A DNA stretch of 64,000 nucleotides, taken from positions 1 through 64,000 of the forward strand of contig CALHLC010000019.1 in NCBI GenBank assembly GCA_938034385.1, read 5' to 3'. Below, one piece after another: positions 54,821 through 64,000 of this stretch. Under the pieces are notes generated by a model that worked only from the letters and a program-made list of their open reading frames with translations, was not told the origin of the DNA and ran no database searches. This DNA comes from an uncultured Bacteriovoracaceae bacterium. GTDB taxonomy: Bacteria; Bdellovibrionota; Bacteriovoracia; Bacteriovoracales; Bacteriovoracaceae. The translations under genes were made by a program, and so were the position numbers. Position 1 is the first letter of the stretch; every line of letters begins with the position of its first letter.

Positions 54821-54960
54821 ATGAAAACAGTTCTTTTAGCTGATGACTTTGGCTCCAGACTTAGTGAGTTTGTATAATCAATACTCAAGCCAATGGTTGC
54901 GATAGGAAGAAGCCTATCCTTTGGCATATCATTAAGTCTCAGCATGCATTAAAACTTTAA
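54821..54960 (+). pseudogene. Remnant of glucose-1-phosphate cytidylyltransferase (rfbF type)
   Basis: An N-terminal fragment of about 45 codons remains. The frame reads MKTVLLADDFGSRLSEFV, then a TAA at 54875-54877, then SILKPMVAIG. A one-base shift near 54908-54910 leads to KPILWHIIKSQHALKL and a final stop at 54958-54960. Intact family members read MKAVILAGG-GTRLSEE-T...KPMVEIGGKPILWHIMK, so both the stop and the frameshift, and the loss of the nucleotide-binding GG (now DD), mark decay. The remaining ~200 codons are missing. It lies in the gap between galE and galU, against their direction. Confidence 0.82.
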
Positions 54961-54972
54961 TCGATTTACTCT

Positions 54973-55845
54973 TTAAGAATATTTTTTTATTTTTTCTGCC
55001 ATTATCTCAAGTACTTTTTCTTTCATGGCTGGCTTATTTAATGAAAACTCTAAAGTCGCATTTAAACAGCCTAATGGCGTACCTGTATCGAACCTTTCCC
55101 CTTCGAGTAAACAAGCATAAAAATTTTCGTTTTTAGCTTGAGCATTAATAGCATCAGTTAATTGATACTCTCCTTGAACCCCAGTTGCTGAATTCTTTAG
55201 AAAATTAAAAATATCATAATTGAAAATATACCTGCCAGGAACAATAAGATTGGATGGAGCCTCATCTAAATTTGGCTTTTCAACCATACCTAAAATTTTA
55301 TATGTTTTTTCACTTAAAACTTCAGCATCAATAACTCCATAATTTTGAACTTCTTCGTTTACCACTTCCACAACGCCTAAAGTTGGTCCTTGATATTGAT
55401 TAGCCACCTGACAAATCTGATGGAGAGCAGGCTTGTCTGAGTAAATAATTTCATCTCCTAGTAAAACAGCGAACAGTTCACTTTTCAAAATGTGCTTACT
55501 ACTGAGATTTACTGCATGTCCCAAGCCCAATTGTTCTTCTTGAATAACTTCAACTACTTCTACTTTACGAGGTAACTCTTTAATCAAATCAATTAAATCT
55601 TCTCTACCTTTATTTTCAAGAAACTTCTCTAATTCATAATTTCTTTTAAGATAATTTATTATAGATTGTTTGTTTTTAGAGTTTATAAAAATTAGCTTTT
55701 CAACACCTGAATCAACCGCTTCTTTGATAGCATAATGAATAATAGGAACATCTACTAAAGGAATCATTTCTTTGGGTATAACTTTCGTTACAGGCAAGAA
55801 CCTAGTCCCCTTCCCTGCCACAGGAAAAACAGCTGTTTTTATCAT
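54973..55845 (-). CDS. galU: UTP-glucose-1-phosphate uridylyltransferase GalU
   Basis: 290 residues. FPVAGKGTRFLPVTKVIPKE at 7-26, VPIIHYAIKEA, EEQLGLGHAV, GDEII and GRYIFNYDIF are all typical. It makes UDP-glucose for surface glycans. It has its own start region and is 296 bases from galE, with the rfbF remnant in between. Confidence 0.95.
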   Translation of the reverse strand: MIKTAVFPVAGKGTRFLPVTKVIPKEMIPLVDVPIIHYAIKEAVDSGVEKLIFINSKNKQSIINYLKRNYELEKFLENKGREDLIDLIKELPRKVEVVEVIQEEQLGLGHAVNLSSKHILKSELFAVLLGDEIIYSDKPALHQICQVANQYQGPTLGVVEVVNEEVQNYGVIDAEVLSEKTYKILGMVEKPNLDEAPSNLIVPGRYIFNYDIFNFLKNSATGVQGEYQLTDAINAQAKNENFYACLLEGERFDTGTPLGCLNATLEFSLNKPAMKEKVLEIMAEKIKKYS

Positions 55846-55980
55846 TTAAATCCTCTAAAAACTCTTTCTTATTACTACAGATATATCATTAACTTTGCTA
55901 ATTAGTAAATCATATGGATTCAGGTCATATTTCATCTTTTTAAGCTATACTTCTAAGACCAAGGATCATAAATTTAATAG

Positions 55981-56724
55981 GTGAATAACTTTATAAAGCA
56001 AGCTAAGAAAGGGATTTTGGAATTATTATCAGGGCCAATAGAAGATGTTGATCTAAATATCTCTAAGTTTTTAAAATCTTTAGCACTCTCTCATGATCTT
56101 TATTCTAACTATTCATTTTATTCTGAAGAACAACAAAGTTCTCAATTAGAGGCACCTCTTCTTTTACTAGATCCAATCGATGGTACAAGAGAGTTTAGGG
56201 CCAAGATTCATGAATGTTGTGTTAGCCTCTCTTTTTTAACATCGTTTAAGCTCAACGATCAAAAAAACATTCACTGGATATGGAATTTTTTTAATGATGA
56301 TGAAGTTTTGTTTTATGATAATGCATTTAAAGTTAATTCCTTCTCATCTAGAAATATTCAAAAGAGCAAAAAGTTATTAACTTTTATCTCCAGAAGTGAT
56401 TATGAAAAATATGATCTCTCAAGTTTTTCTTATGATAATATTCAAATCGAGCCTGTGGGAAGTATTGCATATAAGTTAGCTCTGATGAATGCAGGACTTT
56501 GTGACTTTATTATTTCTTTATCTAATAAACATATCTGGGATATTTGTGCTGGGTCAATGTTACTTTCTTTGAAAGGTTATCAACTTTATATAAATAGTTC
56601 AGAGCAGACTCAACTAAATGATAAGTTACTAGCAGGCCCAATGTATTGGATAAAAGATAAAAGTCATAAAAACCTTATAGAAGGCCTGATAAAAGAAATA
56701 CAACATCGTAAGTTAAGAATGTGA
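55981..56724 (+). CDS. Inositol-monophosphatase-family phosphatase (CysQ-like)
   Basis: 247 residues with a GTG start. Metal-binding motifs: YSEE at 47-50 and DPIDGTREF at 64-72, then HIWDICAGSMLL near 185. CysQ hydrolyses 3'-phosphoadenosine 5'-phosphate and related compounds; other members act on inositol or sugar phosphates, so CysQ is a working name. Its 3' end overlaps the convergent recQ by 12 bases. Confidence 0.85.
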   Translation: MNNFIKQAKKGILELLSGPIEDVDLNISKFLKSLALSHDLYSNYSFYSEEQQSSQLEAPLLLLDPIDGTREFRAKIHECCVSLSFLTSFKLNDQKNIHWIWNFFNDDEVLFYDNAFKVNSFSSRNIQKSKKLLTFISRSDYEKYDLSSFSYDNIQIEPVGSIAYKLALMNAGLCDFIISLSNKHIWDICAGSMLLSLKGYQLYINSSEQTQLNDKLLAGPMYWIKDKSHKNLIEGLIKEIQHRKLRM

Positions 56725-58554
56725 TCTGATGATTTGAAGAAAATCTTTACTGTATTGCTCACACTTTCGTTGTCCGACTCCATTAACCATTAAAAACTCA
56801 CTTTTATCTCTTGGTAGAAGCTGACACATATCATGTAAGCTCTTATCTGAGAAAATAATATAAGGAGGAACTCCTTTGTCAGAAGAGAGGCTTTTCCTTA
56901 AGCTTCTTAATTCTTCGAATAAATCACCTCTTCCATGGTTCACTTCTGCTAACTTATTTCTTTTTTTATTCTTATTAGAGTCATTGTCTTTTTTATTTCT
57001 AATATAGAGATTTTTCTCACCTTTTAAAATCTCTGAACTTTTTGCGGTCAAACAAAGGTTTCTATATTCCCAGTTTTTTATTGCAATATAACCAGAACTC
57101 AACAATTGCCTCAGTAATCTGTTCCAATAGGTTTTAGGTTTATCTGATCCAATACCATGAACTGAAAGTTGATCATGTCTTCTCTCAAGTACTTTCGAGT
57201 TTTTACTACCTCTTAAAACTTCAATTAAATAATTAGCACCAAAGATTTGACCCGTTCTATAGATACATGAAAGTATTTTTTGAGCATTTTCAAGAGCATC
57301 AACCTTATCAACTGGATATAAACATACATCACAGTTTCCACACGCTTGTTGAGCCTCTTCTTCAAAGTAACTCAAAAGATAATTTCTTCGACAGTTAGTC
57401 GTTTCACACAGCGTGAGCATTGAATCAAGTTTTGATCTTGCTGATTTTTTATAAGTTTCACTCGCCTCAGTCATTTCTAACATTTGAGATAACTTAATCA
57501 CATCTTGAAATCCATAGATCATCCAAGCACTCGATTCAATACCATCCCTACCTGCTCGACCAGTTTCTTGGTAATAACTCTCAATACTTTTAGGTAAATC
57601 TAAATGGGCCACAAACCTTACATCTGGTCTATTAATTCCCATACCAAAAGCGATGGTCGCAACAATAATCACACATTCTTCAGTATTAAATAAATCCTGA
57701 GCCTTAGCTTTCACGCTAGAGCTTAATCCAGCATGATAAGCATGAGCATTATGTCCAAGTTTTTGAAGATCTTTAGTGATCTTTTCTACTTTTTTTCGAG
57801 ATAAACAATAGACTATACCGGTCTGTCCTGAGTGATTAGCTTTAATAAATTCATCTAATTGCTTTAACTCATTCACTCTATCTGTAATAGTATAAGTAAT
57901 ATTAGAGCGATCAAAAGAGGAAACAAACTTTTCATGATCACTCTTGAACTTGAGCTGAGTAACTATATCATTTCTAGTTCTTGAATCAGCTGTAGCTGTT
58001 AAAGCAAGAAAAGGTACATCCGGAAAATAATCTTTCAATTCTCCTAGTCTAATATAATCTTTTCTAAACTCATGCCCCCATTGAGAAACACAGTGAGCTT
58101 CATCTATAGCAATTAAAGAAATATTAAGACCTTTGAAAAAATCTAATAAATAGTTTGATAAAACTCCTTCGGGAGAAACATAAACAATCTTTACTTCTCC
58201 GTCACAAATTTTCTCTTCAATAATTTCTTTTTCATTCCAACTTAATTCAGAGTTCAAATAACAAGCAGGTATTCCATTTTCACTCAATTGAGTGACCTGA
58301 TCTCTCATTAGTGAAATAAGAGGTGAAATAATAATTGAGATTCCTTCAAAGTATAGAGCAGGTAATTGATAGCAGACAGACTTCCCACCACCAGTGGGCA
58401 TTACACCTAAAACATCTCTACCCTCAATCACAGACTCAATGATCATTTTTTGATGTAAACGAAAATCAGAATGACCAAACTTTTCTTTTAAAATATTTTT
58501 TAATTTTTCAGCTTTCAAATTATGAATAACTATATCAGATTTTATGATATTCAA
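56713..58554 (-). CDS. recQ: ATP-dependent DNA helicase RecQ
   Basis: 613 residues. Walker A MPTGGGKSVCYQLP, DEAH box IDEAHCVSQWGHEFR, motif VI YYQETGRAGRDG. A RecQ-Ct zinc cluster (CRRNYLLSYF and CGNCDVC), winged-helix domain, and an HRDC domain at the end (SLHDMCQLLPRDKSEFLMVN). It unwinds DNA in recombination and repair. Its 5' end overlaps the aminotransferase stop by 20 bases, linking a repair gene to a sugar-pathway gene. Confidence 0.96.
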   Translation of the reverse strand: MNIIKSDIVIHNLKAEKLKNILKEKFGHSDFRLHQKMIIESVIEGRDVLGVMPTGGGKSVCYQLPALYFEGISIIISPLISLMRDQVTQLSENGIPACYLNSELSWNEKEIIEEKICDGEVKIVYVSPEGVLSNYLLDFFKGLNISLIAIDEAHCVSQWGHEFRKDYIRLGELKDYFPDVPFLALTATADSRTRNDIVTQLKFKSDHEKFVSSFDRSNITYTITDRVNELKQLDEFIKANHSGQTGIVYCLSRKKVEKITKDLQKLGHNAHAYHAGLSSSVKAKAQDLFNTEECVIIVATIAFGMGINRPDVRFVAHLDLPKSIESYYQETGRAGRDGIESSAWMIYGFQDVIKLSQMLEMTEASETYKKSARSKLDSMLTLCETTNCRRNYLLSYFEEEAQQACGNCDVCLYPVDKVDALENAQKILSCIYRTGQIFGANYLIEVLRGSKNSKVLERRHDQLSVHGIGSDKPKTYWNRLLRQLLSSGYIAIKNWEYRNLCLTAKSSEILKGEKNLYIRNKKDNDSNKNKKRNKLAEVNHGRGDLFEELRSLRKSLSSDKGVPPYIIFSDKSLHDMCQLLPRDKSEFLMVNGVGQRKCEQYSKDFLQIIRSHS

Positions 58555-59614
58555 GAACCGATTCTATGACTTTTTTCTGATCTGAGATTTCCAAATATGG
58601 ATGCATTGGCAGACTAACAACTCTATCAGATGCTCTTTGAGAGTTTTCAAAATTTAAATGGTAAAAACTTTCAGCTTCATATACAGGTTGTTTATTTAGA
58701 GGACTTGGATAATGGACAGCAGTCGGGATTGATTTAGAACTCATAAATTCTCTAAACTTTTCTCTATTATCAACCTCTATAGTAAATTGAGCATAGACAC
58801 AAGTATTATGCTCTTCAACATGCATAATTTGTACTCCTTCTAGCCCCTCATAGTATCTTTTAGCAACCAATTGTCTTTGCTTAACCTCTTCTGGAAAAAT
58901 TTTCAACTTTTCTTCAATGACAGCTGCTTGAATACTATCGCACCTTCCATTTATTCCAATACGTGTATGATGATATCTTTTTTCAGAGCCGTGTTCTTTC
59001 AACTCTCTTATAGCTAATGCGTGGCTACTATTATTAGTAAATAATGCTCCCGCATCTCCATAAGCTCCTAAAGGCTTAGCTGGAAAAAAACTAGTTCCAC
59101 CAAAGCTTGATAATCCACAAGACATTTTATTTTTATAAGTTGCACCAAAGCTTTGTGCGCCATCCTCAATAATAGGCAAACCAAACTGTTCTAATTGATC
59201 TATATCAACACATTGTCCATAAAGGCTTACCGGCATAATGGCTTTTGTTTTTTTAGTTATAAGACTCTCAACCTTAGAAATATCCATTAAGTAAGTTTTT
59301 GGATCAATATCGCAAAAAACCGGTGTTGCTCCAGCAAGGTTTACGACTTCACTTGTAGCATAAAAACTAAAAGCTGGGACTATAACCTCATCACCCGCTC
59401 CAATTCCAAGTGCAAGTAAAGGTAAAAAAATAGCATCTGTCCCACTGGCCAATAAAACACAATGATCTACTCCTACAAACTGAGCCAGCTTCTTTTCACA
59501 ACTTTTAACCTCTGGGCCATTTATATACATCCCATGTTCAAGAACTGTATGAATTCTATCCTTTATATCTGATTCGATTTTTCTATATTGTGTATTGAGA
59601 TCAATAAATTTCAT
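58535..59614 (-). CDS. DegT/DnrJ/EryC1/StrS-family PLP aminotransferase
   Basis: 359 residues. The PLP-binding Lys180 is in FFPAKPLGAYGDAGA, with the cofactor Asp in IIEDGAQSFGA at 149-159 and SGTDAI at 57-62. Such enzymes aminate keto-sugar nucleotides, giving amino sugars for surface polysaccharides. Substrate cannot be assigned. It lies at the right end of the polysaccharide region. Confidence 0.92.
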   Translation of the reverse strand: MKFIDLNTQYRKIESDIKDRIHTVLEHGMYINGPEVKSCEKKLAQFVGVDHCVLLASGTDAIFLPLLALGIGAGDEVIVPAFSFYATSEVVNLAGATPVFCDIDPKTYLMDISKVESLITKKTKAIMPVSLYGQCVDIDQLEQFGLPIIEDGAQSFGATYKNKMSCGLSSFGGTSFFPAKPLGAYGDAGALFTNNSSHALAIRELKEHGSEKRYHHTRIGINGRCDSIQAAVIEEKLKIFPEEVKQRQLVAKRYYEGLEGVQIMHVEEHNTCVYAQFTIEVDNREKFREFMSSKSIPTAVHYPSPLNKQPVYEAESFYHLNFENSQRASDRVVSLPMHPYLEISDQKKVIESVLEYHKI

Positions 59615-59676
59615 TCTATTATCCTTTAAATTTTAAAACATTTTAGCATGAATGATTTAAATTGAATAATAGCTCA

Positions 59677-61449
59677 TTATTTTAACTTTTTATTATCTTT
59701 TCCCTTTTCTTCTTCTGACTCTCCATCATCTTCTTTAGGGGGAAACTTCCCTTTAGCAAAAAAGATCCCATACTTATTTTTTGAAACTTCTCCCGATTCA
59801 GGCAAGGAATATTTCATATTTTTAATATTCCCAATAAAGTTTATCTCTCCTGTTTTATCAAAATGTGTTTTTATTATATAAAACTTTTCATTGCTGACAG
59901 ATTTATATTCAACTTTACTAATCTCCACTCTTCGATCCAACATTCCTTCAAGGTCTTCACTCTTTCTATCTTTAGTTAGAATTATTGGACGATAAGAAAC
60001 TAAATCCTCGGGATCTTTTAAAGAAATAGTCACCTCAGAGATATCATTGTTAAAAAAATCTTTAATGTAGAAGTTTAATTTTCCTCTTTCAATATTTTTG
60101 GTACATGTAAATACAAGTTTATCAACAGAAGAAAGTGATATTGGATATAAAGCACTTACTTGACCTTCGGCTAAACCTCCACAATTATAAGATCCAAGTC
60201 CTTCAAACTTATATTCGAAAACGCTTCTCTTTAAGTCTGACTTATCAATCTTTATTTTAAAATTACTACTAGAGGTTCTTGTTTGAAAATTTGACATCAG
60301 TTGGGATTCACCAACATATCTAAAACTAAAACGAGGAGGGCTTGCAACTTCTGGTAAATTTAAATCTATTTCTATTTCCAACAAGTCACTTTTAACTTTT
60401 TCATTGGCCAGTCTTATCATTTCACCTTCAATTAAAAAAATAGATCCATCCTTCATTAGCTTTTTAGAAACATCATATGTACTGTTTCCACTAATTGTTT
60501 CATAGTCTTTCTCTATGCCTGCAGTTTCTAAGTTTTCAAATCTTGGCTTGATAGCACATATTAAAGATTCTCCATTCATTGATTCTAACTTTGATTTCAA
60601 ATATACATAACTACTAGAGTACTTCTTACAAATTTCTCGTTTGTGTTCAATCTCTAATGGGCATCCTTGACTAAAGGGCTTTCCAGATAATTCTATACAA
60701 GAGTTTCCATCTTTGGTTTCACCTTCATCAATATTTTTCACCCCATCATTATCAAAATCGGCTTCATTAAATTGTTCTTTGCTACACCCATTTGCAAGGT
60801 CTACTTCCTCTGCTCCTTCTGGTGTAGCTGGACATTTATCTTTATCATTTTCGACCCCATCATTATCAATGTCATCAGGGTTTGTATTATCTGCAAGATC
60901 TTCCTCTGAGCAACCTGTCTCGGGATCAACTGTTTGGCCTGGCTTCGTTCCAGGACAACTATCATCATTGTTCAAGACTCCATCTCCGTCTAAATCCATT
61001 AACTTATTCCATTCCTCTAATGAACAGCCAAATTTATGAATCTCCACTCCTTCAGGAGTACTTGGACAAAGAGTATCAATTTCATCTGGAAATCCATCAC
61101 CGTCAGAGTCAATTTCAACTTCAGCGGCTTCAACTTCTCCAACCCAATACATTTGTGATTCAGCAGCTCTTCTTTCTAGGATGATATTTTTGGAACTATC
61201 TGTTGGATCTTCTATTATTTTTTGACTTTGATAATCACAGCTCCCTACGATACATTCAGGTCTATGATCAACGCAGACAATTAAGTCATCTACAAGTAAA
61301 TTAAGAGAGGAATAATAATCTTTTCCAGTTAACTCCTGGCAAGATTTTGCTTTTGCACTACTAATACAACTTGCATTCTCATCTCCACACCTATCCTTAC
61401 TGCATGAAAAAATACTTAAAAGAGTTAGTACCAATATAAATGAACGCAT
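59677..61449 (-). CDS. Lipoprotein with thrombospondin type 3 repeats
   Basis: 590 residues. Lipobox LSIFSC gives acylation at Cys16, followed by a Cys-rich stretch. At about 111-245 lie four calcium-binding TSP3-like repeats: DSDGDGFPDEID, DLDGDGVLNNDD, DIDNDGVENDKD, DFDNDGVKNIDE, each followed by a CP or C residue. The second half is beta-rich and unknown. A surface or periplasmic calcium-stabilised envelope protein is likely. The ATG has GGGGGGAAGGA upstream. The C terminus is Lys/Glu rich. Confidence 0.85.
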   Translation of the reverse strand: MRSFILVLTLLSIFSCSKDRCGDENASCISSAKAKSCQELTGKDYYSSLNLLVDDLIVCVDHRPECIVGSCDYQSQKIIEDPTDSSKNIILERRAAESQMYWVGEVEAAEVEIDSDGDGFPDEIDTLCPSTPEGVEIHKFGCSLEEWNKLMDLDGDGVLNNDDSCPGTKPGQTVDPETGCSEEDLADNTNPDDIDNDGVENDKDKCPATPEGAEEVDLANGCSKEQFNEADFDNDGVKNIDEGETKDGNSCIELSGKPFSQGCPLEIEHKREICKKYSSSYVYLKSKLESMNGESLICAIKPRFENLETAGIEKDYETISGNSTYDVSKKLMKDGSIFLIEGEMIRLANEKVKSDLLEIEIDLNLPEVASPPRFSFRYVGESQLMSNFQTRTSSSNFKIKIDKSDLKRSVFEYKFEGLGSYNCGGLAEGQVSALYPISLSSVDKLVFTCTKNIERGKLNFYIKDFFNNDISEVTISLKDPEDLVSYRPIILTKDRKSEDLEGMLDRRVEISKVEYKSVSNEKFYIIKTHFDKTGEINFIGNIKNMKYSLPESGEVSKNKYGIFFAKGKFPPKEDDGESEEEKGKDNKKLK

Positions 61450-61619
61450 AATCCTTCCCCCCGGTTAGATTCTTATATTTTAAAAGAAGTACGTAGGTGC
61501 TAGAGAGTCAAATAGCATAAAACTAATAATTTCAAGTGCTTAAATATTATAAAAATAATAATGAATGCCTACAAAAGTGCTCATATCGATATTTAAGTTG
61601 ATTTTTTTGTACTAGATAT

Positions 61620-64000
61620 TTATAAATTATTTTGCAACCATTTATGGTTTACTTCAATTGATTCATCTCTTCTTAAAGAGAGGTCTTTTAATTGATCTTC
61701 TCCTATCATCCCGACATTAAAATATCGTGATTGAGGATGAGAGAAATACCAGCCTGAGACACTTGACCCTGGTGTCATTGCCATCGACTCGGTTAGTTCA
61801 ACCCCTATCGCTTCTTTAGAGTTAAGCAACTTAAAGATTTTCTCTTTTGATCTATGATCAGGGCAAGCGGCATATCCTGGAGCAGGCCTAATACCTTGAT
61901 ATTTTTCTCGAATAAGTTCTTCCTTACTAAGATCTTCTTTGCAATATCCCCAATAGTCAGTTCTTACAAGTTCATGAAGTTTTTCAGCATAAGCCTCAGC
62001 AAGTCTATCAGCTAAGGCCTTAACCATAATAGAATTATAGTCATCTCCATCTAGCTCATATTCTTTAGCAATATCATCTCCCTCTGATCCCGAGGTAACA
62101 ACAAACATTCCTATAAAATCTTCCTTGGGAGAGATGAAATCAGCAAGGCATAAGTTCTTTGAATCAGATTGAGTCATTTTCTTTTGCGCCCTAAGCATGT
62201 GAAAAGTTTCCTGACACTTATCTAAAACAATATCTTCTGCTTGAGAATGAGCGTTATAAAATCCAATTACAGCTTTAGGAGTAAGCAGCTCTTCACTGAT
62301 AATTCGATCAAGAATTATATGTGCATCAGCCAATAACTTCTTTGCCTCTTCTCCGTAAACTTTATCTTCTAAAATCTTAGGATAAGTCCCCCTCATTCTC
62401 CATGTCATAAAAAAGGGAGACCAATCAATATATGGAACTAGTTCATTTACCTTTATATCATCAATAACCCTAGATCCTAAAAAGCTAGGTTGGTCTGGAG
62501 TATATTTTTCCCAATCTATTTTTATTTTATTCTCTCTCGCTTGATCAAAGCTTAGAAGCACTTGAGTCTCCTTACTAGCAAGATATTTTATTCTCATCTG
62601 CTCATAAGATTGTTTTGTTTCTAAAATGAAATTCTCACTCTTATCTATACTTAATATATCACTTACTATCGGAACTGATCGAGACGCATCTACGACGTGA
62701 ACGACTGAACTAGTAATACTAGGATCTATCTTAACTGCCGTATGAATTTTAGAAGTTGTTGCTCCTCCAATTAAAAGAGGAGTTTTTATTTTTCTTCTCT
62801 CCATTTCTTTTGCGACAAAAACCATTTCATCTAAAGAAGGAGTTATCAGCCCACTTAATCCAATAATATCAACATCTTCTTCTTGTGCTTTCTCAAGGAT
62901 TTTATCACAAGTCACCATGACTCCAAGATCAATGACATCATAATTATTACAAGCAAGTACAACACCAACTATATTTTTCCCAATATCATGAACATCACCT
63001 TTAACAGTCGCTAATAAAATCTTTCCTTTTTTCTTCACCGCTTTCTTAGATGCATCATTTAAATAAGGTTCCAAGACCATCACTGATTTTTTCATGACTC
63101 GTGCACTCTTTACAACTTGAGGCAAAAACATTTTCCCGGCACCAAAAAGATCACCCACAACACTCATCCCACTCATTAAAGGACCTTCAATCACTTTAAT
63201 AGGTTCAACATACTTCTCCAGGGCTTCCATCGTGTCAGCTTCAATATGATCAATAATCCCTTTCACTAGAGCATGCTCTAATCTTTTCTCAAGACTAAGT
63301 TGTCTCCATTCATCATTTTTCTTCCCAAGTTTTTTTTCTTGAGTTAACCCTTGGGAAAATTCAACTAAATTCTCAGTAGCATCGGGATTTCTATTAAAGA
63401 GAACATCATCAACTTTTTCTAATAAATCTTTTGGAATATCTTCATAAACTGTAATCATATTAGGATTTAATATCCCCATATCCATTCCAGCTTTAGTAGC
63501 ATGATAAAGAAAGGAAGAATGCATCGCTTCTCTTACAACATTATTTCCTCTAAAAGAAAAAGATAAATTACTAACTCCTCCACTTACTTTAGCATGTGGA
63601 AGGTTTGCTTTTATCCAGCGACAAGCATTTATAAAATGAATAGCATAATCATTATGTTCCTCTATTCCTGTTCCTATTGCTAAAATATTGGGATCAAAAA
63701 TAATTGCTTCAGGAGGAAATTTCACTTTTTCAACTAAAACTTTATAGGCCCTTTCACATATCTCAATTTTTCTATCAAAAGTATCAGCTTGTCCTTGTTC
63801 ATCAAAGGCCATCACTATGACATTTGCTCCATATTTCTTGACCAGTTCAGCTTTTTCTATAAATTCTTTCTCACCTTCTTTTAAGGAGATAGAATTTACA
63901 ACACCACGGCCTTGTAAACACTTAAGGCCTTCTTCTATGACTTCCCACTTTGAAGAATCCACCATAATTGGAATCTTACTTATATCTGGTTCACTACCAA
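61620..64000 (-). CDS. metH: Cobalamin-dependent methionine synthase MetH, 5' end outside the window
   Basis: The frame runs open to the window edge; the M at 63965 is internal (the preceding codons spell SKIPIM). About 790 residues are visible: the pterin-binding domain ([24 protein letters not shown]), the cap domain, the B12-binding DVHDIGKN with its cobalt-ligand His, and the activation domain with [12 protein letters not shown]. The homocysteine-binding domain should be upstream. It makes methionine from homocysteine using methyl-THF, the product of MetF at 33.5 kb. Confidence 0.96.
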   Translation of the reverse strand, partial: GSEPDISKIPIMVDSSKWEVIEEGLKCLQGRGVVNSISLKEGEKEFIEKAELVKKYGANVIVMAFDEQGQADTFDRKIEICERAYKVLVEKVKFPPEAIIFDPNILAIGTGIEEHNDYAIHFINACRWIKANLPHAKVSGGVSNLSFSFRGNNVVREAMHSSFLYHATKAGMDMGILNPNMITVYEDIPKDLLEKVDDVLFNRNPDATENLVEFSQGLTQEKKLGKKNDEWRQLSLEKRLEHALVKGIIDHIEADTMEALEKYVEPIKVIEGPLMSGMSVVGDLFGAGKMFLPQVVKSARVMKKSVMVLEPYLNDASKKAVKKKGKILLATVKGDVHDIGKNIVGVVLACNNYDVIDLGVMVTCDKILEKAQEEDVDIIGLSGLITPSLDEMVFVAKEMERRKIKTPLLIGGATTSKIHTAVKIDPSITSSVVHVVDASRSVPIVSDILSIDKSENFILETKQSYEQMRIKYLASKETQVLLSFDQARENKIKIDWEKYTPDQPSFLGSRVIDDIKVNELVPYIDWSPFFMTWRMRGTYPKILEDKVYGEEAKKLLADAHIILDRIISEELLTPKAVIGFYNAHSQAEDIVLDKCQETFHMLRAQKKMTQSDSKNLCLADFISPKEDFIGMFVVTSGSEGDDIAKEYELDGDDYNSIMVKALADRLAEAYAEKLHELVRTDYWGYCKEDLSKEELIREKYQGIRPAPGYAACPDHRSKEKIFKLLNSKEAIGVELTESMAMTPGSSVSGWYFSHPQSRYFNVGMIGEDQLKDLSLRRDESIEVNHKWLQNNL

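Overview
The window is a strongly AT-rich, densely packed bacterial chromosome segment with a Gram-negative gene content: a rod-shape operon, ScpAB, a TrmB-DnaG-RpoD block, lipopolysaccharide-type sugar enzymes and a lipoprotein. The overall flavour (low GC, secreted proteins without recognisable homologues, a lipoprotein with thrombospondin-type-3 repeats, an HD phosphohydrolase, many unknown membrane proteins) suggests a Bdellovibrio-like organism, perhaps Bacteriovoracales/Halobacteriovorax. That placement is inference from gene content only, and no ribosomal RNA is present to confirm it.

Layout. 0-4 kb: a 5'-truncated Lys-rich repeat protein, a glutaredoxin, an HD phosphohydrolase, two unknown envelope proteins and a MarR regulator with a near-perfect palindromic operator at its start codon. 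4-8.4 kb: mreC-mreD-mrdA-rodA on the minus strand, without mreB beside it, divergent from a PpiD-like periplasmic chaperone at 8.5 kb. 10-18 kb: ferredoxin, an O-antigen ligase/polymerase-like protein and a WaaE-like glycosyltransferase, small hypotheticals, an initiator tRNA-fMet, an RluB-type pseudouridine synthase, scpB-scpA, a site-2-type protease and a NUDIX enzyme. 18-23 kb: trmB-dnaG-rpoD. 22.7-31 kb: an overlapping pair of exported proteins, one with a ParB-like motif; an AbgT transporter; a SWIM-SNF2 helicase; gmhA; and an MsbA-like ABC exporter preceded by a possible 28-residue membrane peptide.

31.2-59.6 kb is mainly a surface-polysaccharide locus: a polyprenyl-P sugar-1-P transferase; two CDP-glycerol/ribitol-type polymerases and a fused cytidylyltransferase-SDR resembling CDP-ribitol synthases; GT2 transferases; a tightly coupled six-gene minus-strand operon (aldolase, NAD epimerase, cyclase, HAD phosphatase, 2-hydroxyacid dehydrogenase, CMP-acylneuraminate-synthetase-like protein); an MBOAT plus SGNH-like pair; three methyltransferases; a Wzm/Wzt-type exporter; an MptE/DUF115-like protein; galE; galU; a CysQ-like phosphatase; and a DegT aminotransferase. 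metF and recQ are embedded in it. Together the genes describe a polyol-phosphate-containing, O-acylated, methylated polymer with a CMP-activated acidic component, exported by an ABC transporter. The six-gene operon does not match a standard CMP-sugar pathway that I can name and is the best candidate for undescribed chemistry. The locus also holds decayed remnants, the clearest being a glucose-1-phosphate cytidylyltransferase fragment at 54.8 kb.

59.7-64 kb: a TSP3-repeat lipoprotein and the 3' part of metH. No CRISPR array, insertion sequence, integrase, rRNA or replication origin was seen. No stretch over 300 bases lacks a gene; the two longest gaps (47182-47465 and 54677-54972) are described below. 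Convergent genes repeatedly share a 4-bp TTAA/TTAG double stop.
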